A stretch of 42,021 nucleotides of DNA from a virus, in IMG/VR virus record IMGVR_UViG_3300032058_000001, positions 1 through 42,021 of that record; one strand, written 5' to 3'. Positions 31,195 through 39,532 of the stretch are shown in pieces. The notes under the pieces were generated by a model. That model was not told the DNA's origin. It did no database searches and was given only the letters and a program-made list of their open reading frames with translations. Positions within the stretch are counted from its first letter, which is position 1, and each line of letters begins with the position of its first letter. The position numbers and the translations under genes were made by a program.

Positions 31195-32700
31195 ATGTTA
31201 GTCTTTGGACAGATAGAGCCGATGGGGATAGGCAACCTTGTGCCTTTACCGAAGAAAACGGCGAAGGGGTTGCAGGGAGCAGTCTACAATCAGTTTGCCG
31301 AGCGGATGTACCGCCTGCTACCCCATCGCTCTATGCCCAACCCCATTCGGTTGGTCAGTTTTGAACTTGAAGCCCCTATCCGTTCCTTTTCTGCCTTCAT
31401 AAACCCTGCGGACGACGCGCTTCAGTTTACCGTCATATCAGAAGAAGGGCAGTTTCTGTCTCACACACAGCAACCGCAGTATGTCCGCTATGTCAACAAC
31501 GGTGTTGCCGAAAACCGTGAAGGGTTTGAGCAGGGGTATGTTGTAGAACACACCGTGCAACCGCAGTTTGTCGTCAACAACCCTGCCACTACACCTACCA
31601 CCATCGCCACCTTTACCCTGCCCGATGGGACAGGAACAAAGAAGGTAGTGGGCGCAGGGGCACTTGGCAACGGTAGCACGGCTACGATTACCCCCCTGAT
31701 ACAATACAAACCAAAGGTGCTAAGAGGAGCAGGCACTACGGGAGAAGTCCGCGTGCGAGAGAACACCGCACTTTCCCCCACCTTTGACCCCCCATACCGC
31801 GTGCTGTTCTGCTACTATGTAGAAACGCCAAAGGAACGGATACTGTTGCCTGCCACGCTCAGCACGGCTCGCTTTACGCGAGACGAATTCTTCGTCAAAA
31901 TCAATCAGTCCAACATTCCCGTAGAGGTGCGAGAGAATGTAGCAGGGGTAGCAGTCATCGTTTTGTGGACAAACCAAGACAGACTTATAAAGTTTATTCC
32001 TATTGACACTGCGGGAGAGACCTCTATCAGTATTGACCAAGAAATCCTTGCCAACGCTCCGCCCTTCAACTTCCATACTGCCAACCTTCCCTACAACCCC
32101 CGTGCTATAAGAACCGTCGGCAATCGCACCTTCTACCTTTACCCCAACGAAGTGCGGATAAGTGCTTTGGGGCGGATGTGGGACATTCCCGACGACCTTG
32201 CCCCTGCGGGCATAGCAGGGGGCGGGGGGATAGTAGAAGTCGGCAACGCCTTAGATGTGCTACCCTTTGGTTCTCAGTTTCTACTTCTTACTAAACAGGG
32301 GGTCTATCGGTTGTTTGAGCCAACGGAAGGAGAATGGACAGCCGTTTTGTTGCCCTACCCACCCCCTCGCCTTATGTTGCCGTCGGCGTTATTCCCCACA
32401 CCTGCTCAGACGACACCGCAGGGGGTGCTATACTACGGGGGGATGTGGTTTGAGGTGGCGGGGGCAAACGAAGCCATCGGTATCACCTATCTGCCTCTTA
32501 CCCTGTTGCCCTTGCTAAAGATAGATGGCTCCGAGCCGTCTATTGCCGTAGACATAGACGGGAAGGTATATCTCATCTTAGACCAATCGTTTTACGAGGT
32601 GGAAACAGCAGGGGGCAAAGATGTCCTTGCGTTCAACGGACGCTACTTCTATGTCAAAAACATCTCTATCTATGAGATAGACCCCTTTGCGCTTGTGTAA
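31195..32700 (+). CDS. Probable tail nozzle / tail tubular protein B-like
   Basis: 501 residues, beta-rich. The C-terminal third has propeller-like blades (TFYLYPNEVRISALGRMWD, ALDVLPFGSQFLLLTKQGVY, IAVDIDGKVYLILDQSFYEV), as in podovirus nozzle proteins of the T7 gp12 / P22 gp10 type. The N-terminus KKTAKGLQGAVYNQFAERMYRLLP is compatible with ring contacts. No enzymatic motif. Neighbours (adaptor, spike, fibre) support a tail role. It starts 14 bases after the spike, with AAGAGGGATAG upstream. Confidence 0.6.
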   Translation: MLVFGQIEPMGIGNLVPLPKKTAKGLQGAVYNQFAERMYRLLPHRSMPNPIRLVSFELEAPIRSFSAFINPADDALQFTVISEEGQFLSHTQQPQYVRYVNNGVAENREGFEQGYVVEHTVQPQFVVNNPATTPTTIATFTLPDGTGTKKVVGAGALGNGSTATITPLIQYKPKVLRGAGTTGEVRVRENTALSPTFDPPYRVLFCYYVETPKERILLPATLSTARFTRDEFFVKINQSNIPVEVRENVAGVAVIVLWTNQDRLIKFIPIDTAGETSISIDQEILANAPPFNFHTANLPYNPRAIRTVGNRTFYLYPNEVRISALGRMWDIPDDLAPAGIAGGGGIVEVGNALDVLPFGSQFLLLTKQGVYRLFEPTEGEWTAVLLPYPPPRLMLPSALFPTPAQTTPQGVLYYGGMWFEVAGANEAIGITYLPLTLLPLLKIDGSEPSIAVDIDGKVYLILDQSFYEVETAGGKDVLAFNGRYFYVKNISIYEIDPFALV

Positions 32701-32710
32701 GAGGTGAACT

Positions 32711-33100
32711 ATGCGGTTCAGTCATCCGTTCTTCTTCTCAGGCTCAGGAACAGGGAACATCCCCCTGCTTCCCCCTTCTCAAGACGGCGTGCGGACAGAG
32801 TATGAATGCCGTTTCCGTTTCCCCAACGAAGTGTTCATAGACCGTTTCCTCTTAGTCTTAGCAGGGACAGAGCAGGTCAGCGCACGGGTTATCATCAAAG
32901 ATGAGCGGAGCAACAGGGAAATCTCGGAAACTTTCATCGCACAGCAGGGGATGAACACCATCCGCTTCAGGGAGCGGTTGCGAGCGGACAGCGTGAAGGT
33001 GCAGGTGTTGATGGGTCAGGAAGACGGCGTGCTTCCCTACACTTACGACGCTTGGGTAGCCTTTGACTTGTTGGAGCGTATAGGGGGCAACAGAGGATGA
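32711..33100 (+). CDS. Small beta-rich tail protein
   Basis: 129 residues, mostly predicted strands (RTEYECRFRFPNEVFIDRFLLVL, SARVIIKDERS, MNTIRFRERLRADSVKVQVL), resembling a jelly-roll or carbohydrate-binding-like module. No family recognised. TAAGAGGTGAACT precedes the ATG, and its stop overlaps the fibre gene start in an ATGA arrangement, so the two are translated together. Perhaps a fibre base or attachment protein. Confidence 0.6.
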   Translation: MRFSHPFFFSGSGTGNIPLLPPSQDGVRTEYECRFRFPNEVFIDRFLLVLAGTEQVSARVIIKDERSNREISETFIAQQGMNTIRFRERLRADSVKVQVLMGQEDGVLPYTYDAWVAFDLLERIGGNRG

Positions 33101-35172
33101 ACAGTCTAAGCGGTTTCAACACACAGGAAATCCGACGCCTACACCCTTACCTTTCTGCCCTAATTCGGCGTGTCAAGGAGTTAGAAGACCAAGTGAGCGG
33201 AAGCGCGGGGTCAAACATCATATGGGGTACGGATGACGACATACTCCCAACAGGTAGAAACAATCTTGGGGGCACTCTCAACAAAGTCGCCCGTGCTAAC
33301 CATCAACATCTTTTTAGGTTCCCCATAGCCATCCCCCTGTCTACCCCTGACGGGAGTGCTTACTTTGATATTGTCTCCTCTGCCATCAACATCTATGTTG
33401 ACAACGCCCCGACAACGCGGGTGGTAGCAGGGGCACTGCCTGAAGATGTGTTCCCAACGGGAGGCAGAAGCGTAGGTAATGCCCCCCGCTATGCCTTTGC
33501 CGACCACTCTCACCCCACAGCCATCTACCTTCAGGACGACCCTCAACCCCCCGTTGTGAACGAAATCCGCTACAACGCGAACCACAAGATAGTCCTGTGG
33601 GACGGCGCGACTTGGCTTCCCCTGTCCGTAGAAACTTTTCAGGCACAGTGGGGCACAGACGATGATGTTCAGCCGACCAAATTCAGACAAGCAGGGGCGT
33701 CTACACTTTTTGCGCGGGCAGACCACTCACATCCTACTGCCCTGCTACCGCAAGATGACACACAGACCCCTGCGACAGACGAAATCCGCTACAACACGAA
33801 CAACAGGCTTGTCCGTTGGGATGGCAGTGATTGGGTTGAAATGTCAGGCGGAGGCGGAACAACAGAATGGGCGACGCAAAACGATGTTCAGCCTACGAAA
33901 CTGAGAAGCACGGGGACTACTACTCGCTTTGCGAGGGCTGACCACTCTCATCCCACTGCCCTGCTACCTCAATCCGACAGTCAAACCCCTGTTGCCGATG
34001 AAATACGGTACACAGGGACAAACCGTTTAGTCCGTTGGAACGGCAGTGCTTGGACAAACCTTATAAGTGCGCTTCCTGTTCCTGCCGACCCTCTTATCCT
34101 GCCTTACGACACTGAGGTTAGCAGTCCCCAAAACCGTCAGTTAGTCAATCACTCTTCTTGGGACAACATAGGCAACGCCACTGTCTTTTACCGAGACGCC
34201 AACAACGGTCAATATCGCCTTGTTTTTGCCCGACCGCTTGCTGTTGCCACAACATCTACTCCTTCGGGAAGAGATGTATGGGCAAGTCAGGCAAACGAAT
34301 TAGTGCTAAAGCAGGGCACAGGCTTTTTTAGAGGAGGCGTGTTGTGGAATAGACGGGGTGGCACTACCGAGTGGTCTCCCGTCGGTGTTCAATTATCCGA
34401 CGACGGACTTTCTTTCCCCTCAGATGTCGGCGTGCTTATCCGAAGTTCACTAACAGGCACATCGGGTAGCAGGCGATGGTTTTTGCGGGGAGTGCAAGAA
34501 GGCGGTTCCTTCCGCGCTCCGTTTGCGGGCATAGCCACCTTCACGGGGGAAAACACCCCCGCCCCTGCGGATTTGGCTACGAACCTCAACGACGGCTATG
34601 GCTACTTTATTCACGACCTTGACCGTATAGATGTTGTAAAACCAATTACGGACGGCAATAAGTACCCTACGATGTTGCCCCACCACATTATCTCCCCTGT
34701 ATGTCGCACTTTCATCACAACAAGCGACCCAAGCGGGCATTATGTAAAAGATGAAGCGTGGTTTGGGATGACGGTTGTTGCTTACTACACAACCACTTCT
34801 GCCAACACCAACCTTACAGCCTCGCTTCCACTTACTTTTGTCCCGTTAGGGATAAGAGCAGGGCGGGTAATGTTATATCTCCACAATCCGCAGTCTACGG
34901 CTATTACAACCATTTTTACAGTAGGAGCAATACAGCCAACTGCCACAGGGTTTTTAGATACTTATGTCAACAGCAACCCATTCACTATTCCTGCAGAAAC
35001 AACTATTGCACAAGACATAGGTTATCTTACTTTTACCCCGTCTACAACACCTTCTCACCACCGTTGTTTCCTCATCAATTTTAGGGTTATCCGTGTAAGG
35101 ACAGCAGAAACCTCAAATTCACACAAAATATTATGTCTTGGCTTGGCTATAGTGCCACAACGCAGTGCGTAA
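33097..35172 (+). CDS. Tail fibre with 73-residue HxH repeats
   Basis: 691 residues. A short helical N-terminus (IRRLHPYLSALIRRVKELEDQV, probably trimer-forming) leads into about four copies of a module centred on (R/F)A(R/D)-DHSHPTA. The HxH centres are at about 69-71, 137-139, 210-212 and 283-285, the last three exactly 73 residues apart. Other repeated parts are WGTDDDVQPT, DEIRYNTNNRLVRWDGS and LLPQ(D/S)D. HxH motifs in phage fibres such as T4 gp37 coordinate iron or zinc along the trimer axis. The C-terminal half is a receptor-type beta domain, AT-richer near the end of the gene, as often seen in frequently exchanged fibre tips. Confidence 0.8.
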   Translation: MNSLSGFNTQEIRRLHPYLSALIRRVKELEDQVSGSAGSNIIWGTDDDILPTGRNNLGGTLNKVARANHQHLFRFPIAIPLSTPDGSAYFDIVSSAINIYVDNAPTTRVVAGALPEDVFPTGGRSVGNAPRYAFADHSHPTAIYLQDDPQPPVVNEIRYNANHKIVLWDGATWLPLSVETFQAQWGTDDDVQPTKFRQAGASTLFARADHSHPTALLPQDDTQTPATDEIRYNTNNRLVRWDGSDWVEMSGGGGTTEWATQNDVQPTKLRSTGTTTRFARADHSHPTALLPQSDSQTPVADEIRYTGTNRLVRWNGSAWTNLISALPVPADPLILPYDTEVSSPQNRQLVNHSSWDNIGNATVFYRDANNGQYRLVFARPLAVATTSTPSGRDVWASQANELVLKQGTGFFRGGVLWNRRGGTTEWSPVGVQLSDDGLSFPSDVGVLIRSSLTGTSGSRRWFLRGVQEGGSFRAPFAGIATFTGENTPAPADLATNLNDGYGYFIHDLDRIDVVKPITDGNKYPTMLPHHIISPVCRTFITTSDPSGHYVKDEAWFGMTVVAYYTTTSANTNLTASLPLTFVPLGIRAGRVMLYLHNPQSTAITTIFTVGAIQPTATGFLDTYVNSNPFTIPAETTIAQDIGYLTFTPSTTPSHHRCFLINFRVIRVRTAETSNSHKILCLGLAIVPQRSA

Positions 35173-35173
35173 A

Positions 35174-35208
35174 GGAACTTCAAGCACGGGGAACATCGTT
35201 ATAGAATA
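35174..35208 (+). promoter_or_regulatory. Late promoter P2 (ECF-sigma-like)
   Basis: GGAACT (35174-35179), 17-base spacer (TCAAGCACGGGGAACAT), CGTTAT (35197-35202). Same layout and nearly the same spacer as P1 and P3. The endolysin ATG is about 20 bases further, with GGAGGTACAACCT as ribosome site. Confidence 0.6.
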
Positions 35209-35222
35209 TGGAGGTACAACCT

Positions 35223-35732
35223 ATGGTATTGCCAACAGGTAAGGCACGGGAGACTAAGTGGGCGTTCTATCGGATAGCACCGCCTTTTGCGCCGATAGAG
35301 AACTTGCAGGCATACTTTGACGCGCTGTCGCCCATCAGGGCTATCAATCTCATCGTCCTTCACCATACAGGCGCGGACACCTCGTTTCGGGGGGTAGACG
35401 CTTGGTATGACATAGACCGCTATCATCGGAGCAAGGGGTGGAAGGGCATAGGGTATCATTATGGTATAGACCCTATGGGGGGCATATGGTCTTTGCGCCC
35501 TGCTCGCCTTATAGGGTCTCACGCTGAGGGGCATAATGCCCTCAGCATAGGTGTTGTCGTATGGGGCAACAAAACTAAGACGGACGCACAGTATGACGCC
35601 CTGAACCGCCTGCTAAAAGTGTTGCAAAAGCGGTTCCCTTCGGCTAAGGTAGCACTACACAGCCAACTCAAAGCCACTGCCTGTCCGTCTTTGGACACGA
35701 AGCGACTGAAGGAGGTGCGATGGTACAAATGA
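35223..35732 (+). CDS. N-acetylmuramoyl-L-alanine amidase endolysin
   Basis: 169 residues, Amidase_2 / T7-lysozyme fold. LIVLHHTGA supplies the first zinc His (about H47), GIGYHYGIDPMGGIW the family's YHY-G strand, GSHAEGHNALSIGVVVWGN the central motif, and HSQLKATACPS the second His (about H146) and zinc Cys (about C154). It cuts the amide between muramic acid and the peptide of peptidoglycan to release virions. In T7 the homologue also inhibits RNA polymerase; no phage RNA polymerase is seen here. ATG at 35223 follows GGAGGTACAACCT; an earlier ATG at 35208 overlaps that site. No signal peptide, so a holin is needed. Confidence 0.9.
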   Translation: MVLPTGKARETKWAFYRIAPPFAPIENLQAYFDALSPIRAINLIVLHHTGADTSFRGVDAWYDIDRYHRSKGWKGIGYHYGIDPMGGIWSLRPARLIGSHAEGHNALSIGVVVWGNKTKTDAQYDALNRLLKVLQKRFPSAKVALHSQLKATACPSLDTKRLKEVRWYK

Positions 35733-35932
35733 AGATTGGTTGGTTGAAGCGGATACTTCTTGCTTGGCTTATTCCTGTCATCGTTGAGTTTTTCAACGAA
35801 GTGATTGAAGGACGCGAAAGCAGGCGGATTGCTGAGCAGTTAGACATACCTGATGAGAAGGTAGACGCCGTGCTACAGGCGGTAGCGCAACTGCTTATAC
35901 TGAAATTAGAGAAAGCCATCAGACGGGTGTAA
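35720..35932 (+). CDS. Small membrane protein next to endolysin, possible holin
   Basis: 70 residues. WLKRILLAWLIPVIVEFFNEVI (about 8-29) is hydrophobic enough for one membrane helix. A charged middle (EGRESRRIAEQLDIPDEKVD) is followed by a second, amphipathic helix (AVLQAVAQLLILKLEKAI). It overlaps the endolysin end by 13 bases, with GGAGGTG upstream. Position and size suit a holin or other lysis accessory. The gene at 41449 is a competing holin candidate. Confidence 0.6.
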   Translation: MVQMKIGWLKRILLAWLIPVIVEFFNEVIEGRESRRIAEQLDIPDEKVDAVLQAVAQLLILKLEKAIRRV

Positions 35933-35941
35933 GGAGACAGG

Positions 35942-37642
35942 ATGTATAAACACATCGCTTCAGCGGATGAGTTAGGCTCGGCGAAAGGCGCAGACATCTT
36001 CGCTTTGCAGAAAGCGGTGGGGTTAGACCCTAAAGACCCTGTGCTTCAGAAGTATGAGCGGTTGCGCGGGTTCTTTGAGGCAAAGACCCCCCGCTTAGAC
36101 CGCATTCAACGCTTGCGCTTTCGCTACAATATGCAGGCGCAACGGCAACCGCCGTTGGAAGGGGGTAGCAACATCGTCATTCCCATCACACGCTACATTT
36201 GTCAGTCGGTGGTAGAGCGACTGCTACTTACCCACTTTTCGTCCGAGCCGTACATCCTTGTCCGTCCCGTCCGCACAACGACAGCGACGAACGACTTAGA
36301 ACTGCTTCTTCATCACTATCAAAAGAAACAACCGATGAAGGAGTGGTACAAAGTCATCACTGACGCGGTGCTGTTAGGTACGGGGGTAGGGTATAAGATG
36401 GTGGTAAAACCCACCAACGACAACGAGGTCAGCACGCCCTACCCCTACCTCCGCTATGTGCCCTTAGAGAACTTCTTCGTCTACCCCGAACTGCCGACGC
36501 TTCACGGCGTTATCGCCGTCGGGCACAAAGAGACCGTCAGCCTGAAGTATCTGATAGACGAATACAATTTGCCCGCTGAGGTCATAGACCGCCTGTGGGC
36601 GTCCCCTGCTACTGTTCCTGACCAACACCCACTACGGGTAGAGACCCCGACAACGGGGTGGGGCATAGCCGAACTGAGCAGGGTCATCTATTACTACGAA
36701 GGGCAGTATTATCACATCCACTACCTGCCCCGCTTCAACCTCTACCTGCGCAAGGAAGAGTATCCTTTTCCTGTCTTTCCGTATGTTGTCTACAACATTA
36801 TGCCTTCTGCTACCATCTTTGGTACAGGGTTGGGGCAGATGTTGGAGCCGTTTGAGGAAGAGATAACGGAACTGCACAATCTGCGGTTAGACAACCACCT
36901 GCTTACAAATATGCCCATCTTCAAGGTACGAAAGGGTAGCACGGCGCAGAAGATAGACAACTTCAGCGCGGGGATGAAGATACCTGTTGAGACACCGCAG
37001 GATATTGATGTTTTACTTATGCCCCAACAGTTTGGGGGCATAATGCAGGAAGAGCAGGCTCTTATGCAGTTAGCGACGCAGATAAGCGGTATCAACGAAA
37101 TCCTAATGGGGCAAATGCCCCCTGCTTCCGCGACTGCCTACGCGGTTGAGACCGCGCTGTTGGAAGGCGCGGTACGCTTCAAAGCGTTCTACGCTTCGGC
37201 GAAGGAAGCCTTCCGTATAAACGCGAAGTTAGACCTACTGTTCCTAAAGAAGTATGGCGATGAGGTCTACATCAGTCAAGTCCTGAACGCTACCTCGCCT
37301 CTCATAGACTTCACGATGGAAGACATCGTGCGAGAGACCGAGTTTACGATAGAGCCGAACACGGCTTCGGTCAACAGGGAGACTGACAAACAGCGGTGGC
37401 TCATCGTCCGTCAACTGATGTATGAGCAACTGCCACCTGAAGGGAAGTGGGAAGTAGACGCGCAGATACTGCGCTTGATGGGTATCAACCGACCCGAAGC
37501 CATCATCGGCGAGAAGCCTGCTACTCCCGAAGTCCCGCCTTCTGCTCCTATGACCCATCCGTTGATGGGGCTAAGTATGCCTGACGGGATGATGGGCTTA
37601 GCAGGGGGCGACCCAACAGGTAGTTTGGGGATGATAGGATGA
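35942..37642 (+). CDS. Portal protein
   Basis: 566 residues. Typical large podovirus-type portal: N-terminal RLRFRYNMQAQRQPP and SNIVIPITRYICQSVVERLLLTHFSSEP, then DAVLLGTGVGYKMV and LRYVPLENFFVYPE (wing). These are followed by GTGLGQMLEPFEEEITELHNLRLDN and the stem helix region ASATAYAVETALLEGAVRFKAF. A Pro/Met/Gly-rich tail ends the protein. Forms the dodecameric ring through which DNA is packaged and ejected. GGAGACAGG precedes the ATG. It lies in the same block as lysis and scaffold-type genes and away from terL, an unusual order. Confidence 0.85.
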   Translation: MYKHIASADELGSAKGADIFALQKAVGLDPKDPVLQKYERLRGFFEAKTPRLDRIQRLRFRYNMQAQRQPPLEGGSNIVIPITRYICQSVVERLLLTHFSSEPYILVRPVRTTTATNDLELLLHHYQKKQPMKEWYKVITDAVLLGTGVGYKMVVKPTNDNEVSTPYPYLRYVPLENFFVYPELPTLHGVIAVGHKETVSLKYLIDEYNLPAEVIDRLWASPATVPDQHPLRVETPTTGWGIAELSRVIYYYEGQYYHIHYLPRFNLYLRKEEYPFPVFPYVVYNIMPSATIFGTGLGQMLEPFEEEITELHNLRLDNHLLTNMPIFKVRKGSTAQKIDNFSAGMKIPVETPQDIDVLLMPQQFGGIMQEEQALMQLATQISGINEILMGQMPPASATAYAVETALLEGAVRFKAFYASAKEAFRINAKLDLLFLKKYGDEVYISQVLNATSPLIDFTMEDIVRETEFTIEPNTASVNRETDKQRWLIVRQLMYEQLPPEGKWEVDAQILRLMGINRPEAIIGEKPATPEVPPSAPMTHPLMGLSMPDGMMGLAGGDPTGSLGMIG

Positions 37643-37896
37643 GAACGACTGTCCCGTTGGAGAAACTGTTGGAAGCCTACGCCGTAGTGCAGGCGATAGA
37701 GGAATTCATCGGCGAGGAGAAACAGCGGTTGTTGACCGCCCTGCTCCTTGCGGATGAGGATACTGCGTCTGTCCATCAGACAGTGCAGAAATACACACAG
37801 CAGAAGGTGCGCTATCGCACCCTGTGCGACATAGAGCGGGCGATAGAACACGCTCGCTATGAATTCACCTACTCAGTAGGAACTAAGGAGGAGTGA
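37639..37896 (+). CDS. Small helical protein after portal
   Basis: 85 residues, almost all helix (EKLLEAYAVVQAIEEFIGEEKQRLLTALLLADE, TLCDIERAIEHARYEF). ATGA overlap with the portal and a one-base overlap with the next gene place it in a tightly coupled virion operon. No family recognised; probably an assembly factor. Confidence 0.65.
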   Translation: MRTTVPLEKLLEAYAVVQAIEEFIGEEKQRLLTALLLADEDTASVHQTVQKYTQQKVRYRTLCDIERAIEHARYEFTYSVGTKEE

Positions 37897-38489
37897 TGAT
37901 GGATATGCAAGGAGTACCGACACCGCCACCGCAGGATACTGCGCCTGCGCAGGTGGAACTGTCGTTTGAGGAACTGTGGCGACAGGAAATTGAGCGTCTG
38001 TCGCAGTTAGAGGAGCAACAGCGATGGTCTCAACCCCCACAGCCGTCGCCTGCCCCTGCCCGCGCTCGCCCTGCTAATGAAGCCGACGAAGAGGGCGAGG
38101 CAGAGGAGCAACAGTCGTCTGAGTTTATCAAGATGGCGGTCAAGGTTGCTATTCAGGAAGGGCTGTCTCCACTGTTGAAGGAACATCCTGAGTTAGAGGA
38201 CTTGGGTATCGTCAACCTGACGAAGCAATACCTATCGTCCTTCCCACCGCACGCTATCACGCCTGACCTAACGAAGGCGACCGCGCTGATGTTCTATGGG
38301 CTATACTCGCTGAAGCAAAGGGAATATCAGGCGAAGAAGCAGGAAGAGCAGGCGAAGACGCAGAAGCCTTCGTTGCCTATGGATGAGACTGAGCGTTTGC
38401 GACGGTATGCAGAGGTATGGGGCTTAGACCCCGACGACCTGTATCAGAAGGTCTTAGCCGAGCGCACTAAGGAGGTGCAAGCGCGATGA
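37896..38489 (+). CDS. Probable scaffolding protein
   Basis: 197 residues. Acidic, Pro/Gln-rich N-terminal half (EADEEGEAEEQQSSEF), then a helical region (EFIKMAVKVAIQEGLSPLLKEHPEL), and a long charged helix (SLKQREYQAKKQEEQAKTQ), ending in a basic C-terminus. Low sequence complexity, helical character and location between portal and coat protein are typical of phage scaffolds; there is no protease active site. Start ATG at 37896 (or 37899) after AAGGAGGAG. Confidence 0.65.
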   Translation: MMDMQGVPTPPPQDTAPAQVELSFEELWRQEIERLSQLEEQQRWSQPPQPSPAPARARPANEADEEGEAEEQQSSEFIKMAVKVAIQEGLSPLLKEHPELEDLGIVNLTKQYLSSFPPHAITPDLTKATALMFYGLYSLKQREYQAKKQEEQAKTQKPSLPMDETERLRRYAEVWGLDPDDLYQKVLAERTKEVQAR

Positions 38490-38908
38490 AAAAGACCGAG
38501 CCGACGGCAGTAGAAAGCAAGGAGCCGATGTCCTTAGAGGAAGCGCGTGCTTTTGTCCGCGCCATCACGGAAGAAGACCCCCTTGCAGTAAGGAACCCTA
38601 AGCAGGGGTATGACTACGGATGGTTTGCCGTAGACGGCAACCACCCTCACTGCACCGATTGGGCGCAAGGACGCGGATGGGAGATAGTGAAGGAAGGAGA
38701 CGGAGAGACGAACGCCTTCGGTAAGGTGCGGTTCAGGGAACTGCAACTTATGCGCCGTCCCCGTGCTATCGGCGAAGCCTTTTTGGAGGCGCGGAAGGCG
38801 CAATTTGACGAAATGGTGCGTTCCGCCGAAAGAGCCTACTTCAACATCCAAGATGAGATGGAGAAAACGGCTACGGACGGCGTTCCTGAGCGCACTATCA
38901 TCATCTGA
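38486..38908 (+). CDS. Pre-capsid assembly-type protein, unknown
   Basis: 140 residues. It has DPLAVRNPKQGYDYGWFAVDGN, HPHCTDWAQGRGWEIVKEGD and RFRELQLMRRPRAIGEAFLEARKAQFDEMVRS. A Y-x-W motif followed by G-G/RW-E-V, then 'LMRRP', is a pattern I associate with small phage proteins found upstream of the coat gene; their function is not established. Overlaps the scaffold stop (ATGA). Last gene of late block 2. Confidence 0.6.
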   Translation: MKKTEPTAVESKEPMSLEEARAFVRAITEEDPLAVRNPKQGYDYGWFAVDGNHPHCTDWAQGRGWEIVKEGDGETNAFGKVRFRELQLMRRPRAIGEAFLEARKAQFDEMVRSAERAYFNIQDEMEKTATDGVPERTIII

Positions 38909-38911
38909 CGC

Positions 38912-38946
38912 GAAACCTAAAGCGCGGGGAACATCGTCATATATAA
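38912..38946 (+). promoter_or_regulatory. Late promoter P3 (ECF-sigma-like) for capsid block
   Basis: GAAACC (38913-38918), 17-base spacer (TAAAGCGCGGGGAACAT), CGTCAT (38936-38941). The spacer differs from that of P2 at only two of 17 positions. The next ATG is 90 bases away, giving an unusually long leader. Confidence 0.6.
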
Positions 38947-38948
38947 GT

Positions 38949-39003
38949 GGGTAGGGACGCCCCTACCCTTTGCCCTGCTCTCCTTGAAAAGGGGCAGGGC
39001 GTT
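38949..39003 (+). other. Two hairpins in the capsid-operon leader
   Basis: First stem GGGTAGGG / CCCTACCC (38949-38956 with 38961-38968). The second pairs GCCCTGC (about 38972-38978) with GCAGGGC (about 38995-39001), with an inner CCTT/AAGG. No T-run ends either, so they are more likely 5' stabilisers of a highly expressed mRNA than terminators. GGATGAGGTG follows before the ATG at 39031. Confidence 0.55.
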
Positions 39004-39030
39004 GAAAAACACAGGATGAGGTGAAAAACG

Positions 39031-39513
39031 ATGGAGGAACGCGGAGTAAAGGAGCAAGTAAACACTTCGCAGGCGTATATTTGGGAAGACGCCGTGCAGT
39101 ATGCTACCTATCCTACCGCTACAACCTACACAGATAGTCAGGTAGGCGATTTCGTAAATTTGAACGCTTCGGGGCAATTGGTGCGTAGCCCTTCAAGTGG
39201 AGCCATAAATACTTATCAAGGCGTTGTCGTAGGGATTGCCCCCGACAGTGGCGAATATCCTGCGTTTGGGGCGCACCTAAATCAGCCGTTGGTTGCCCTA
39301 CTTTCGCCCAACAAAACGGAACTGATTATGCGCCAAATCAACGCTTCGGGCAACTATGTCGCCCCGACGCTAAATGTAGGCGCGACGACGATGTTTGTCT
39401 ACAACGCTACCACAAAGCGGTGGGGAGTGCAGGCAAACGGTACTAACCCTGCTACGGGGCGAGTGGCTCAGGTGCTGAGCGACGGACGCCTGCTGATTGT
39501 CTTCGGAGGCTAA
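39031..39513 (+). CDS. Capsid decoration / cement protein
   Basis: 160 residues, beta-rich, with QVGDFVNLNASGQLVRSP, YQGVVVGIAPDSGEYP and GRVAQVLSDGRLLIVFGG. The pattern of a short N-terminal arm followed by a compact beta domain, encoded directly before the coat protein, is typical of phage head-decoration proteins. No family-defining motif is present. Strong upstream leader and its place as first gene of late block 3 imply high expression. Confidence 0.65.
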   Translation: MEERGVKEQVNTSQAYIWEDAVQYATYPTATTYTDSQVGDFVNLNASGQLVRSPSSGAINTYQGVVVGIAPDSGEYPAFGAHLNQPLVALLSPNKTELIMRQINASGNYVAPTLNVGATTMFVYNATTKRWGVQANGTNPATGRVAQVLSDGRLLIVFGG

Positions 39514-39532
39514 TAAAGGAGGGTTATGAACG

